Positions 1-7,481 of a stretch of 21,063 nucleotides of DNA are shown here, piece by piece; positions within the stretch are counted from its first letter, which is position 1, and the number at the start of each line of letters is the position of its first letter. The notes beneath the pieces were generated by a model. The model was not told where the DNA came from. It saw nothing but the letters and a program-made list of their open reading frames with translations, and did no database searches. The DNA lies in the NCBI GenBank assembly GCA_002730475.1, contig PCAG01000057.1:1-21063 (forward strand), written 5' to 3'. The DNA is from Spirochaetales bacterium. GTDB lineage: Bacteria; Desulfobacterota_D; UBA1144. The position numbers and the translations under genes are program-made.

Positions 1-32
1 GCGACTCCTGCCGATAAAATATTATTTGACAT
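1..32 (-). CDS. Start of an unidentified protein, cut by the left edge
   Basis: Only the first ten codons are inside the window (Met-Ser-Asn-Asn-Ile-Leu-Ser-Ala-Gly-Val), so the family cannot be recognised. The start is supported by a good Shine-Dalgarno sequence (AAAGGAGA on the minus strand, at 41-48) about eight bases before the ATG at 32-30. The gene follows the CitE-like lyase on the same strand after about 100 bases, so it is probably the next member of the long minus-strand gene run. That gap (33-135) holds no other gene and no clear terminator. Confidence 0.6.
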   Translation of the reverse strand, partial: MSNNILSAGV

Positions 33-135
33 AGTAACGGTCTCCTTTAGATATAGGTAACAGTAGGGATGGATCTAAATAGCGGACACAATTAAGTTGT
101 ATGCTTTGTAATTAATGTATTGAATGTTAGAGTCT

Positions 136-1017
136 TTAGTTCATGCTCCTTCTTGCAAGCGATGCTTTTGCCAAAGTGCGTTTAGCTGCTTCCACTATCG
201 GCATATCTATCATTTGTCCATTTAATTCAAAAACACCGATGTCTAATAGTTCATTTTTGGAAAACGAACTCATAATCAGTTGTGCGTACTCAATTTCAGA
301 TGGGGAGGGCGTAAAGGTCTTTTGGATAATATCAACTTGGTTTGGATGGATTGCGAGTTTCCCGTCAAAGCCAAGTTGCCGGGCTAAATCACTGTCTGTT
401 TTAAGCTCATCTAGTTCATTCAGACGAGTGTGTACAGTATCTATTGATTGTATCCCATATGCGGCAGCGGCTATTACTATAGCGCTTCGTGCGTAAAGAA
501 TTTCTAGATTGTCTCTGCTCCGGTATGCTCCGATATCCGTTGCTAGATCTTCTGCCCCAAAAATGATAGCATCTATTCGATCGTTTGCTTGGGCAATAGA
601 ATGTATATTTACGATACCCTTGGCGGTTTCGATTAATGGCAATATCTTATAGCTGCCAATTTCCTGTTTCTGTTTATATTCTATTTCAGTCAAGACCTGG
701 CTTATATGATCAATCTGCTGAGATTCTTCTGCTTTTGGTACAACATAGCCATCTGGTTGAGCTGCGGCTGTTTCCCATATGTCTTGGTATTGTGTATCTG
801 AATTGTTGGAGTTTATTCGAATTAGTCGTTCACTTGGTCCAAAGTCAAGTTTTGATAATGCTTCAACTACAATTGATCTTGCTTCTACCTTTTTGTTGGG
901 GGCTACAGCATCTTCTAGGTCTATAATAATACTATCGACCTTAATATTAGCTGCTTTCGCAATCTTTTTTTCGTTGTCACCCGGTGAGAATAATAGTGCC
1001 CGCCGTAATTGGGTCAT
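136..1017 (-). CDS. CitE / HpcH-HpaI family C-C lyase (malyl- or citramalyl-CoA lyase-like)
   Basis: This 293-residue protein is a full-length member of the citrate-lyase-beta / malyl-CoA lyase family. These TIM-barrel, Mg2+-dependent enzymes cleave or form 3-hydroxyacyl-CoA thioesters. Visible landmarks are the N-terminal RRALLFSPGD, the DLEDAV motif at about 33-38, the substrate Arg in LIRINS near 67, the metal ligand Glu in PLIETAKG near 130, the GAEDLATDIG motif near 155-163 with Glu156/Asp157, and the C-terminal AIHPNQ near 222-227. The ATG lies 3 nt after the cupin stop with no strong Shine-Dalgarno, so translation is probably coupled. Because an acyl-CoA ligase and a fumarase lie upstream in the same gene run, I infer that it splits a malyl-CoA-like thioester to acetyl-CoA (or propionyl-CoA) and an oxoacid. 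The exact substrate is unknown. Confidence 0.85.
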   Translation of the reverse strand: MTQLRRALLFSPGDNEKKIAKAANIKVDSIIIDLEDAVAPNKKVEARSIVVEALSKLDFGPSERLIRINSNNSDTQYQDIWETAAAQPDGYVVPKAEESQQIDHISQVLTEIEYKQKQEIGSYKILPLIETAKGIVNIHSIAQANDRIDAIIFGAEDLATDIGAYRSRDNLEILYARSAIVIAAAAYGIQSIDTVHTRLNELDELKTDSDLARQLGFDGKLAIHPNQVDIIQKTFTPSPSEIEYAQLIMSSFSKNELLDIGVFELNGQMIDMPIVEAAKRTLAKASLARRSMN

Positions 1018-1020
1018 GTT

Positions 1021-1368
1021 TTAGAATACGGGTGGCATATGGATAGCCAATAGTTCGATAGGTTTATCCCCTATATTGTTGAGGCTGTGGGAGATTCCCT
1101 CTGGGATTGTAATGCCAGCTCCAGATTCAATGATGTGATCTTGTTCGCCAACTGTAATCATAGATCTTCCAGACATTATCCAAACCGTTTCTGTTTCGAT
1201 TTCGTGCACATGTGTAGGTATGGATCCGTCAGGATCAACTTTGACTAGTGTGATGCTGGCGAATTGATTGCTTTCTCTTGTCTCTAGAGATTTAGTCAGG
1301 ATATTTGGGAATTTTGGATGGGGAATCCATTCGGTTTCATTGGCATCAAATTGGTGAGGTATCTTCAT
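1021..1368 (-). CDS. Small single-domain cupin
   Basis: This 115-residue protein is a single cupin_2 barrel. Cupin motif 1 is visible as GSIPTHVHEIETETVWIMSG (two His, then Glu and Gly at the expected spacing). Motif 2 is visible as GAGITIPEGISHSLNNIG (Pro-x-Gly-x-x-His-x-x-x-Asn). The His, His, Glu and His residues should bind one metal ion. The ATG lies 2 nt beyond the E2 stop and is preceded by AGGA about nine bases upstream, so it sits firmly inside the operon. Single-domain cupins next to enolase-superfamily and 2-oxoacid genes are often sugar-acid isomerases, decarboxylases or small dioxygenases. Nothing here singles out one reaction, so the catalytic role is open. Confidence 0.8.
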   Translation of the reverse strand: MKIPHQFDANETEWIPHPKFPNILTKSLETRESNQFASITLVKVDPDGSIPTHVHEIETETVWIMSGRSMITVGEQDHIIESGAGITIPEGISHSLNNIGDKPIELLAIHMPPVF

Positions 1369-1370
1369 TA

Positions 1371-2513
1371 TTACACTTCCTTTTCCAGGTTATATTTGAG
1401 TGACTCTAGAAATGCCGCTGCCAGGATCCCATCTATAGCACGGTGGTCAGCGCCTAGCACGAAAGTAGCAGTTGGCTTTATGACTATTTCGTTGGCGACT
1501 ACCATGGGCTTGGTCTGTATGCTTCCTGTAGACAAGATAGCTAGTTGCGGTGGGCTTATGATGGCAGTGAACTGGTCTATGTGGCCTGGCCCTATGTTTG
1601 ATAGAGTCAGTGTTGCTGGCGTCATGGCGGTCGCTGTTAATTTGCCATCATGAGCCTGCTTAACTAACAAGGACCTTTTTTGTGCGATGTCATCAATGCT
1701 ATGATTTTGTATGTCGGCTAATGTAGGAATGACCAAACCAGTCTTGGTTTGCACTACTAAACCTAGGTGAGTAAAGTCCGTTATTGTGGCTGTTTCATTT
1801 TCCCAAACACCATTTACTGTTGGTTGGCTAGTAACGGATTCTGCAATAGCTAATATTATAAAGTCTGTGTAAGTGTAGCCTGTGCCTTTTTGTTCAGTTT
1901 TCGAAATCAAGGCTGACATGTCTACAGTAATTGATGTATAGAAATGGGGAATGGTTGTCCATGACTCACTTACTCTATTCGCAGTGGCTTGTGCAGCGCG
2001 ATGGTCGGATTTTTTAGGTGTGTTATCCAATATCTTTTTGACATCAGATTCTAGTATTCGACCGCGCGGACCGCTTCCGGCAATGGTCGCAATGTCTATG
2101 TTGTTTTCTTCGGCAATTCGTCGAGCACGAGGTGAAGAAATTACCCTTGCATCTTTTTCGCTATGTTTGTTTTCTCCGGATTGGGCTGAGGATACAGAGG
2201 TAGGGCTCGTATCTGTGGTTTTGGGCTGTTCTAATTGTACTTTGTAATAAGGGTCTATATCGGGCAAGGCATCATCATTGTCTGATACTAATGCGACAAC
2301 AGTTAGGGGAGGGATGTTTGTGTCAGCCTCAATTAATATTTTGCGTAATGTGCCGGCTTTTGGAGATTCAATTTCTACAGTAGCTTTTTCAGTTTCTATC
2401 TCGCATATTACTTCTCCACTACTTACTGCGTCTCCTTCATTCTTGATCCAATTGATAAGTCGAACTTCTGTTGTTGTTTGATCGAGGACTGGGACAATTA
2501 CTTCGGTAATCAT
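1371..2513 (-). CDS. 2-oxoacid dehydrogenase complex E2, dihydrolipoamide acyltransferase
   Basis: This 380-residue E2 core component has one N-terminal lipoyl domain (residues 1-77, lipoyl-Lys43 in ETEKATVE). A linker rich in Ser/Thr/Lys follows. Next is the peripheral E1/E3-binding domain at about 123-160 (SSPRARRIAEENNIDI, GSGPRGRI) and the C-terminal catalytic acyltransferase domain. The active site is the His357-Arg-x-x-Asp361-Gly motif, preceded by TLSNIGPGHIDQF and PPQLAIL, all typical of the family. It transfers the acyl group made by E1 to CoA. It lies between the enolase and the cupin, not directly after E1-alpha, so the enolase gene interrupts the E1-E2 order. The Shine-Dalgarno before the ATG is weak. 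No E3 lies in the window, so a housekeeping E3 is presumably shared. Confidence 0.9.
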   Translation of the reverse strand: MITEVIVPVLDQTTTEVRLINWIKNEGDAVSSGEVICEIETEKATVEIESPKAGTLRKILIEADTNIPPLTVVALVSDNDDALPDIDPYYKVQLEQPKTTDTSPTSVSSAQSGENKHSEKDARVISSPRARRIAEENNIDIATIAGSGPRGRILESDVKKILDNTPKKSDHRAAQATANRVSESWTTIPHFYTSITVDMSALISKTEQKGTGYTYTDFIILAIAESVTSQPTVNGVWENETATITDFTHLGLVVQTKTGLVIPTLADIQNHSIDDIAQKRSLLVKQAHDGKLTATAMTPATLTLSNIGPGHIDQFTAIISPPQLAILSTGSIQTKPMVVANEIVIKPTATFVLGADHRAIDGILAAAFLESLKYNLEKEV

Positions 2514-2525
2514 GGGTTCTAAGGT

Positions 2526-3671
2526 CTATATAGCTCTATATTTTTCTATGATATCTTTATTCAGTTCCATCCCTAAACCAGGCTTGTTAGGCAATTCCAT
2601 AAAGCCGTCTTTTATTCGATATGTTTCTATAGGTAGGTCGATCCACATGGGATCTCTCTCGTAATTAGGAAATATCTCAACATAGAGACTGTTTGGTACA
2701 GCGGCGAGGAGATGTAATGCTACTTGAGGTTCTTCGTGATGGGCCATTTGGACATGTGATAGACTTGCCATATTAGCTGTTCGTTTCCACTCCGTAACGC
2801 CACCGGCAATTGTTACGTCAACATTTAGATTGTCTACGCATCCGTTCAATACCAAATCTCTACAACCAAATCCGGATATTTCACCTTGTCCCGCTGTTAC
2901 TGGGATGGGAGAGCTGTCTTTGACCATGCGCAGTCCTTCTAATTGGTCATACCATCGTACTGGTTCTTCGATCCACTCTAAGTCCAGTGAGACAGCTTCC
3001 TGACAAAATTGGATTGCTTGGTCAGGTGTCCAGCCTTGATTGGCATCACATACAATTACAAAATCATCGCCTGCGGCTTCACGAGCAGCTTGCACTCTCT
3101 TGATATCTTCAGCTACTGTTACTCTTCCAACTTTGAACTTCACGCCTGTCATACCTAATTCTTTATAATGCTGCATTTCGTCCGTTAGCTGACTACGGCC
3201 TTTTCCTGCTTGATAGTATCCGCCAATAGCAATAACTGGAACTTTTTTGCGGTATCCTCCTAGTAGTTGATACAAAGGAGTATTGTATATCTTGCCCAGC
3301 AAATCCCATAGGGCCATGTCAATTGCTGATATGGCCTGCATCAAAATGCCGCGATTTAGTAAATCGAGCACATGAATGCTTCGATTGCCTAGATCGATTT
3401 TGCCGCCGTCAAAAAACATTTTGTTCCACAACAACTCTATGTTTCGAGGGTCTTCACCTATTAGCATCGGTTCGAAGTGATCCTGTATGAGGCCCACAAT
3501 TTTTTCTTGGACTATGTCTTCATCACCGCCAAATACTTCTCCAACTAGACCCTCATCAGTATAAATACGAGTTACTAAGGTGTTGCGGTTAACAATCCGA
3601 TAAGTACCGCCCTCAAATGTTTGGTTGAGCTTCCTTACTAATGGGATGACTTCGATACGTGTTATCTTCAT
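2526..3671 (-). CDS. Enolase-superfamily (mandelate racemase subgroup) acid dehydratase
   Basis: This 381-residue protein has the two-domain capping plus barrel layout of the superfamily. All catalytic positions of the mandelate racemase subgroup are visible: Lys178-x-Lys180 (VKFKV), metal ligands Asp209 (CDANQGW), Glu235 (WIEEP) and Glu264 (GQGEISG), the Asp285/His311-312 dyad (VDVTIAGG and AHHEEP), and a late Glu at 332. Such enzymes abstract an alpha proton from a carboxylate and usually dehydrate acid sugars to 2-keto-3-deoxy acids. The ATG at 3671 overlaps the E1-alpha stop as ATGA, so I prefer it to an in-frame ATG seven codons upstream. The position between E1-alpha and E2 suggests that its 2-oxoacid product is the substrate of the dehydrogenase complex (inference). 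Confidence 0.88.
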   Translation of the reverse strand: MKITRIEVIPLVRKLNQTFEGGTYRIVNRNTLVTRIYTDEGLVGEVFGGDEDIVQEKIVGLIQDHFEPMLIGEDPRNIELLWNKMFFDGGKIDLGNRSIHVLDLLNRGILMQAISAIDMALWDLLGKIYNTPLYQLLGGYRKKVPVIAIGGYYQAGKGRSQLTDEMQHYKELGMTGVKFKVGRVTVAEDIKRVQAAREAAGDDFVIVCDANQGWTPDQAIQFCQEAVSLDLEWIEEPVRWYDQLEGLRMVKDSSPIPVTAGQGEISGFGCRDLVLNGCVDNLNVDVTIAGGVTEWKRTANMASLSHVQMAHHEEPQVALHLLAAVPNSLYVEIFPNYERDPMWIDLPIETYRIKDGFMELPNKPGLGMELNKDIIEKYRAI

Positions 3672-4636
3672 GTTATATTGCTCTCGACCCATATGTCAGT
3701 ATGTAACTCATCAAGACTTGGATCTGGGCTGTTAATAGCAAATTCAATTGCTGCTTCAATTGTAGCCTGCGCTTCTGACTTAATAGCTTCCATTTCCTTG
3801 CTCGACAATATGCTGCGTTGTTCCAATTCCAATTGATAGCGAGGTAAAGGGTCGGTCTTTTCCCAGAGGTCGGCGTCTTTGCCTGCTGGACCAGCTGCGA
3901 CAGCGCTGTGCCGTGACCATCTAACAGTTTTTGCTTCCAGAAGGGTGGGTCCTTTACCTGTACGAGCTCGAGTTACAGCTTCATTAGCTGCATCATATAC
4001 TGCGTATATATCTCTGCCATCCACTGTTATTCCTGGTAAACCAAATCCTTGGGCTCGCATAGATACATCTGGCACACTAATTGATTCTGATACGGGCGTT
4101 GATATTGCCAAGCCATTGTTTTCAACTACTAACACTAATGGTAAATTCCATAAGGTGGCCATATTCAGTGTCTCATAGAAAGGACCCTCGCAGGAAGCTC
4201 CATCTCCAAAGAAACATACAGTGACTTTGTTGTTTTGTTCTAGCTGATTAGATAGTGCGATTCCTCCAGCAATAGCAATGTGTCCCGAAACAATGGCATT
4301 GCAACCGACAAACCCTAAACTCTGGTCGGCAAAATGCATAGAACCACCTTTGCCTTTGTTAATTCCTGTCGATTTTCCTAGTAGCTCAGCTAGCATAGTA
4401 TTAGGATCACCACCTTTTGCTATACAAGCTCCATGACCACGGTATGTGGCAAGTACTTGGTCGTCTGACTGTAGTGCTGCATTAACACCTATGGCTGTGG
4501 CTTCTTGACCAATATATGGGTGTGTTGAACCTCGGTAGCGACCTTCACGATACAGTTGCATTGCTGCTTCTTCGAAGAGTCGTATCAGCCACATTTGACG
4601 AAGCATATTGATTTGTTGATCATTAGTTAGTGTCAT
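3668..4636 (-). CDS. Thiamine-diphosphate dehydrogenase E1 component, alpha subunit
   Basis: This 322-residue protein matches the E1-alpha of pyruvate/acetoin/branched-chain 2-oxoacid dehydrogenases. It shows the active-site TYRGHG (His68), GKGGSMH near 95-101, and the ThDP/Mg signature running from GDGASCEG (144-151) to VENN (171-174). Length is normal for the acetoin-type E1. I chose the ATG at 4636 because AGGA lies eight bases upstream and the protein then begins MTLTNDQQ. The longer frame from 4678 would overlap E1-beta. It follows E1-beta after 16 nt and overlaps the enolase by four bases. Sequence cannot separate an acetoin substrate from a 2-oxoacid substrate. Confidence 0.9.
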   Translation of the reverse strand: MTLTNDQQINMLRQMWLIRLFEEAAMQLYREGRYRGSTHPYIGQEATAIGVNAALQSDDQVLATYRGHGACIAKGGDPNTMLAELLGKSTGINKGKGGSMHFADQSLGFVGCNAIVSGHIAIAGGIALSNQLEQNNKVTVCFFGDGASCEGPFYETLNMATLWNLPLVLVVENNGLAISTPVSESISVPDVSMRAQGFGLPGITVDGRDIYAVYDAANEAVTRARTGKGPTLLEAKTVRWSRHSAVAAGPAGKDADLWEKTDPLPRYQLELEQRSILSSKEMEAIKSEAQATIEAAIEFAINSPDPSLDELHTDIWVESNIT

Positions 4637-4652
4637 TTGAGGTATCCTAAAT

Positions 4653-5627
4653 TTAGATAGAAAACGATTTACTGGCATCTATTAGGTCTTTCACATCTGG
4701 AAAGATAGCTGCCTCTAGAACTTGGCTGGCGGCAATAGGAACATCTTTTGCGGCTACACGCATAACTGGGGCGTCTAAATAATCAAACGCCTGTTCTGTA
4801 ACTTGTTGTGCTATCTCTGCTCCTACTCCTCCAGTTTTGTGGGCTACATGACTTACTATCAGACGTCCAGTTTGTTTTACTGACTCTATGATGGTTTCGA
4901 TGTCAAGAGGGCATAGGCTTCGCGGGTCAATTACTGTGACGTCTATGCCATCTTTCGCTAAAACTTCGGCGGCTTGGATGGCCTTTGGCACCATTGATGA
5001 TATTGCAACTATGGTGAGATCACTGCCCGTACGTTTTATATTTGCTTTACCTAGTGGTATAAGATACTCTTCATCGGGAACTTCACCTTTAGTCGCGTAC
5101 AGACTTATGTTTTCCACAAAGATAACTGGATTTCTATCACGAATAGATGTTTTAACTAAGCCCTTTGCATCATAGGGGTCAGACGGCATGACTAGCTTCA
5201 GTCCGGGAATGTGCATCAGCCAGGCTTCTAAGCTCTGAGAATGCTGTGTTCCAAACCCTAGGGTTGATGCTATGGGCATTCGTACAACTAAGGGCACTTC
5301 AACTTGACCTCCCCAAAAAAACCGCATCTTGGCTGCTTGGTTTACTATCGGGTCCATACAGAAGGTTAGAAAGTCCATAAATTCAAGTTCCGTTATAGCG
5401 GGCTTTCCGGATATTGCGAGACCGACTCCAAATCCTACAATGGCAGCCTCATTAAGTGGGCAATCACGCACCCTCTCAGCCCCAAATTCGTCATAGAGTC
5501 CTTTTGTTACTCCAAAAACTCCTCCATATTTTCCTATATCTTCTCCTAAGACAACAACATTATTGTCTCGTTGCATTTCTTCGCGAATACCCGCATTTAT
5601 TGCCTGTGCGTACGTTAATTCTGTCAT
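4653..5627 (-). CDS. Thiamine-diphosphate dehydrogenase E1 component, beta subunit
   Basis: This 324-residue protein is a complete E1-beta with the transketolase pyrimidine-binding and C-terminal domains. Landmarks are VVLGEDIG near 26-32, the cofactor-activating Glu60 in PLNEAAIVG, the GTQHSQSLEAW segment with His129, and DPRSLCPLD in the C-terminal domain. The start at 5627 has a strong Shine-Dalgarno (GAGGAG on the minus strand) seven bases ahead. A longer frame from 5642 would place the ATG on top of that site, so it is rejected. The order E1-beta before E1-alpha is the reverse of most acetoin or pyruvate dehydrogenase operons. About 110 noncoding bases separate it from the fumarase, the largest gap in this part of the operon. 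Confidence 0.9.
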   Translation of the reverse strand: MTELTYAQAINAGIREEMQRDNNVVVLGEDIGKYGGVFGVTKGLYDEFGAERVRDCPLNEAAIVGFGVGLAISGKPAITELEFMDFLTFCMDPIVNQAAKMRFFWGGQVEVPLVVRMPIASTLGFGTQHSQSLEAWLMHIPGLKLVMPSDPYDAKGLVKTSIRDRNPVIFVENISLYATKGEVPDEEYLIPLGKANIKRTGSDLTIVAISSMVPKAIQAAEVLAKDGIDVTVIDPRSLCPLDIETIIESVKQTGRLIVSHVAHKTGGVGAEIAQQVTEQAFDYLDAPVMRVAAKDVPIAASQVLEAAIFPDVKDLIDASKSFSI

Positions 5628-5647
5628 AAAGTTTCTCCTCATCGATT

Positions 5648-5653
5648 ATTATA
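5648..5653 (-). promoter_or_regulatory. Possible -10 element upstream of E1-beta
   Basis: The minus strand reads TATAAT here, about 20 bases before the E1-beta ATG, in the largest gap of the first half of the operon. I see no matching -35 hexamer at 16-18 bases, and the resulting leader would be only about 14 nt. A separate promoter for the E1/enolase/E2/cupin/lyase genes is possible but weakly supported. Confidence 0.2.
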
Positions 5654-5687
5654 TGACAATTCTCAAAATCCGTGGGTGTTAGGTGCG

Positions 5688-5727
5688 AATCTGTTAAAGC
5701 AGTCCGTAGAATGGGGCGTAACAGATT
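5688..5727. repeat. 9-bp perfect inverted repeat between fumarase and E1-beta genes
   Basis: AATCTGTTA at 5688-5696 is matched exactly by TAACAGATT at 5719-5727, separated by 22 bases (centre spacing 31 bp). There is no T-tract on the minus-strand side, so it does not read as an intrinsic terminator. It could be a weak mRNA hairpin that separates two halves of the operon, or two half-sites of an operator spaced about three helical turns apart. Confidence 0.5.
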
Positions 5728-5738
5728 TTGTGCATTTA

Positions 5739-6584
5739 TCAGAACATAATGCTAATGTGTCTCTGTAGATGACAATCCAGATTTACTGCTAAAGGTATTG
5801 CTGCAATGTGTGTAGGAAAGAATTCAATACGTACATCAAGTGCAGTGTTCATCCCTCCCCATCCTTGGGGACCAATTCCAGTAGCATTGATTAGGTCCAG
5901 CAGCTGCGCTTCCAATTTTGCGTAACGTTGATCTTGATTCCTATCACCCATATTTCTCATTAAAGCTCTTTTTGCAAGTAGAGCTGCTTTTTCTATAGTG
6001 CCTCCTATGCCTACGCCAACAACAACAGGTGGGCATGCGTTGGGTCCTGCTTCCTCGACTGCACGAACTACTTCGCGTTTTACTCCGTTAATTCCCTCTG
6101 CCGGTGCTAACACCTTAACCCAACTCATATTTTCTGCTCCAAAGCCTTTCGCCGCAATGGTTAAGCGCAATTTGTTTCCGGGAACCAGATCAAAATGGAT
6201 TACAACGGGAGTATTGTTATTAGTGTTCTTACGCTCAAACAATGGTTCTACTACTATAGATTTGCGGAGATACCCCTCTTGGTAGCCTTTCTGAACACCT
6301 GATGTTATAGCATCGCGTAAATTGCCGTTTAAAAACTGAACCTCCTCGCCAATATCCGCGAAGACTATTACCATGCCGGTGTCTTGGCACATTGGAACTT
6401 GGCGTTCAGATGCAATGCGACGGTTTTCTACGATATCTTGCATCGCAAGCTGGCCAGTAGCGGAAGATTCTGTTCTAAGGGCTTCTGTCAACCTTATAAT
6501 GTTCGCGTCAGGAGTATCGAAATTGATTGTTTTTACCGCCTCATTTACTTTGTGCTCAACTTCTTTTAGGTTTATGGTGGTCAT
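5739..6584 (-). CDS. Class I fumarase / tartrate dehydratase, alpha (Fe-S) subunit
   Basis: This 281-residue protein is the iron-sulfur-binding half of a two-subunit class I hydro-lyase that interconverts fumarate and malate, or dehydrates a tartrate or related diacid. The three cluster cysteines expected for the family are all visible: Cys66 in MCQDTG, Cys184 in NACPPVVVGVGIGG, and Cys271 in the C-terminal NLDCHLQRH. The start at 6584 follows the beta-subunit stop by 4 nt and gives the family-like N-terminus MTTINLKEVEHK. A longer frame from 6641 would lie inside the beta gene and is rejected, although the Shine-Dalgarno before 6584 is weak. Fumarase and L-tartrate dehydratase cannot be separated by eye. 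The nearby CoA ligase and CitE lyase favour malate as the product. Confidence 0.9.
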   Translation of the reverse strand: MTTINLKEVEHKVNEAVKTINFDTPDANIIRLTEALRTESSATGQLAMQDIVENRRIASERQVPMCQDTGMVIVFADIGEEVQFLNGNLRDAITSGVQKGYQEGYLRKSIVVEPLFERKNTNNNTPVVIHFDLVPGNKLRLTIAAKGFGAENMSWVKVLAPAEGINGVKREVVRAVEEAGPNACPPVVVGVGIGGTIEKAALLAKRALMRNMGDRNQDQRYAKLEAQLLDLINATGIGPQGWGGMNTALDVRIEFFPTHIAAIPLAVNLDCHLQRHISIMF

Positions 6585-6588
6585 TATA

Positions 6589-7149
6589 TTATTGCTCGCG
6601 TTTGTATTGGTTTCGGCCAGACTCGAACAGGTCATCTCCATTTAAGTCATTAGCAACTAAAACTGGAAAGTCTTCTACTCTAAGGCGTCTGATGGCTTCG
6701 GTGCCCAAGTCTTCATAGGCTATTATCTTTACTCCCGTGATTTTTTGTGAGATAAGAGCTGCGGCCCCGCCGACTGTTACAAAATATACGGCTCCATATT
6801 TTTTCATTTCCATTCTGACTTCTGGGGTCCTGTGTCCCTTTCCTATCATACCCTTAAGACCATTTGCAAGTAATTTGGGGGTGTATACATCCACTCTTGT
6901 GGCAGTAGTTGGACCTGCAGAGCCTATTATTTCTCCCGGACGCGTGGGAGACGGACCAGCATAGTAGATTATTTGTCCGTCAATTGGAATCGGTAGCTTT
7001 TCTTTGGCATCAATAGCATTGGTAAGACGCTTGTGAGCTGCGTCTCGGGCAGTATATACAAACCCAGATATTAGTATTCGTTGTCCCACCCGCAAATTCT
7101 TTAGGTTTGCTTGTGTTAGTGGTGTTTCTAGTCGCTTTATGCTGGGCAT
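6589..7149 (-). CDS. Class I fumarase / tartrate dehydratase, beta subunit
   Basis: This 186-residue protein is the C-terminal-domain partner of the class I hydro-lyase. It shows TARDAAHKRL at 33-42, IIYYAGPSP near 60-67, AGPTTATRVD at 78-87 and MIGKGHRTPE at 101-110, all characteristic of FumA C-domains and TtdB-like subunits. GAAALISQKITGVK near the C-terminus is also typical. The ATG at 7149 has GAAGG four bases upstream. It precedes the alpha subunit by only 4 nt, so the pair is co-translated, but in the order beta-alpha. The ferredoxin gene ends 63 bases upstream. Confidence 0.9.
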   Translation of the reverse strand: MPSIKRLETPLTQANLKNLRVGQRILISGFVYTARDAAHKRLTNAIDAKEKLPIPIDGQIIYYAGPSPTRPGEIIGSAGPTTATRVDVYTPKLLANGLKGMIGKGHRTPEVRMEMKKYGAVYFVTVGGAAALISQKITGVKIIAYEDLGTEAIRRLRVEDFPVLVANDLNGDDLFESGRNQYKREQ

Positions 7150-7212
7150 AGCACCTTCAGTTTACATTATATTTAATGATGGAAGATGATTGTCTGCTCA
7201 TCAAAAAAATAA

Positions 7213-7458
7213 TTATTTATGGTTTGCGTGTGAAGTAAGTTGTTCGTCACTATATGATTTATTGATTGCAACAGCACCTTTTGGAGAGTTGTCCAAGCAT
7301 AGTTCACATAATGTGCACTCATCCTCCTGATTTGAATCGGTGCCGATTATATTATTATCAAGAATAAATATATCTACCGGACATATATTTATTAGGCTTT
7401 TTGTTTGGCTAGAGGTTAATTTGGTTTGATCGACATCTATATGTATGAACATGCCCAT
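7213..7458 (-). CDS. Single-cluster 4Fe-4S ferredoxin (FixX-like Cys pattern)
   Basis: This 81-residue protein has only four cysteines in ferredoxin positions: Cys26 (ICPVDIF), and Cys48, Cys51 and Cys54 (ECTLCELC). In a standard two-cluster ferredoxin, the second CxxCxxC plus the CP cysteine of the first motif bind cluster II. Exactly those four remain. The first CxxCxxC is absent and the second CP cysteine has become Ser58 (DNSP), so cluster I is lost. The same CPxxx...CxxCxxC layout occurs in FixX-like ferredoxins. The start at 7458 has AGGA six bases upstream; a second ATG two codons later is possible. It lies between the CoA-ligase and fumarase genes. Its redox partner is not evident; possible roles are Fe-S supply or electron transfer for a neighbouring enzyme. 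Confidence 0.8.
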   Translation of the reverse strand: MGMFIHIDVDQTKLTSSQTKSLINICPVDIFILDNNIIGTDSNQEDECTLCELCLDNSPKGAVAINKSYSDEQLTSHANHK

Positions 7459-7481
7459 GAGATCTATCCTAGTAAATATTT

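Noticed and set aside
1..32. Shared ATTTTATCGGCAGG in the left-edge gene and in the 50-residue membrane-protein gene near 20083-20096
   Set aside because: Fourteen shared bases encoding Ile-Leu-Ser-Ala-Gly without similarity around them; most likely chance, and too short to support duplication or recombination.
143..1024. Plus-strand open frames opposite the CitE-like lyase
   Set aside because: They are antisense shadows of a gene with clear family motifs and have no recognisable domain.
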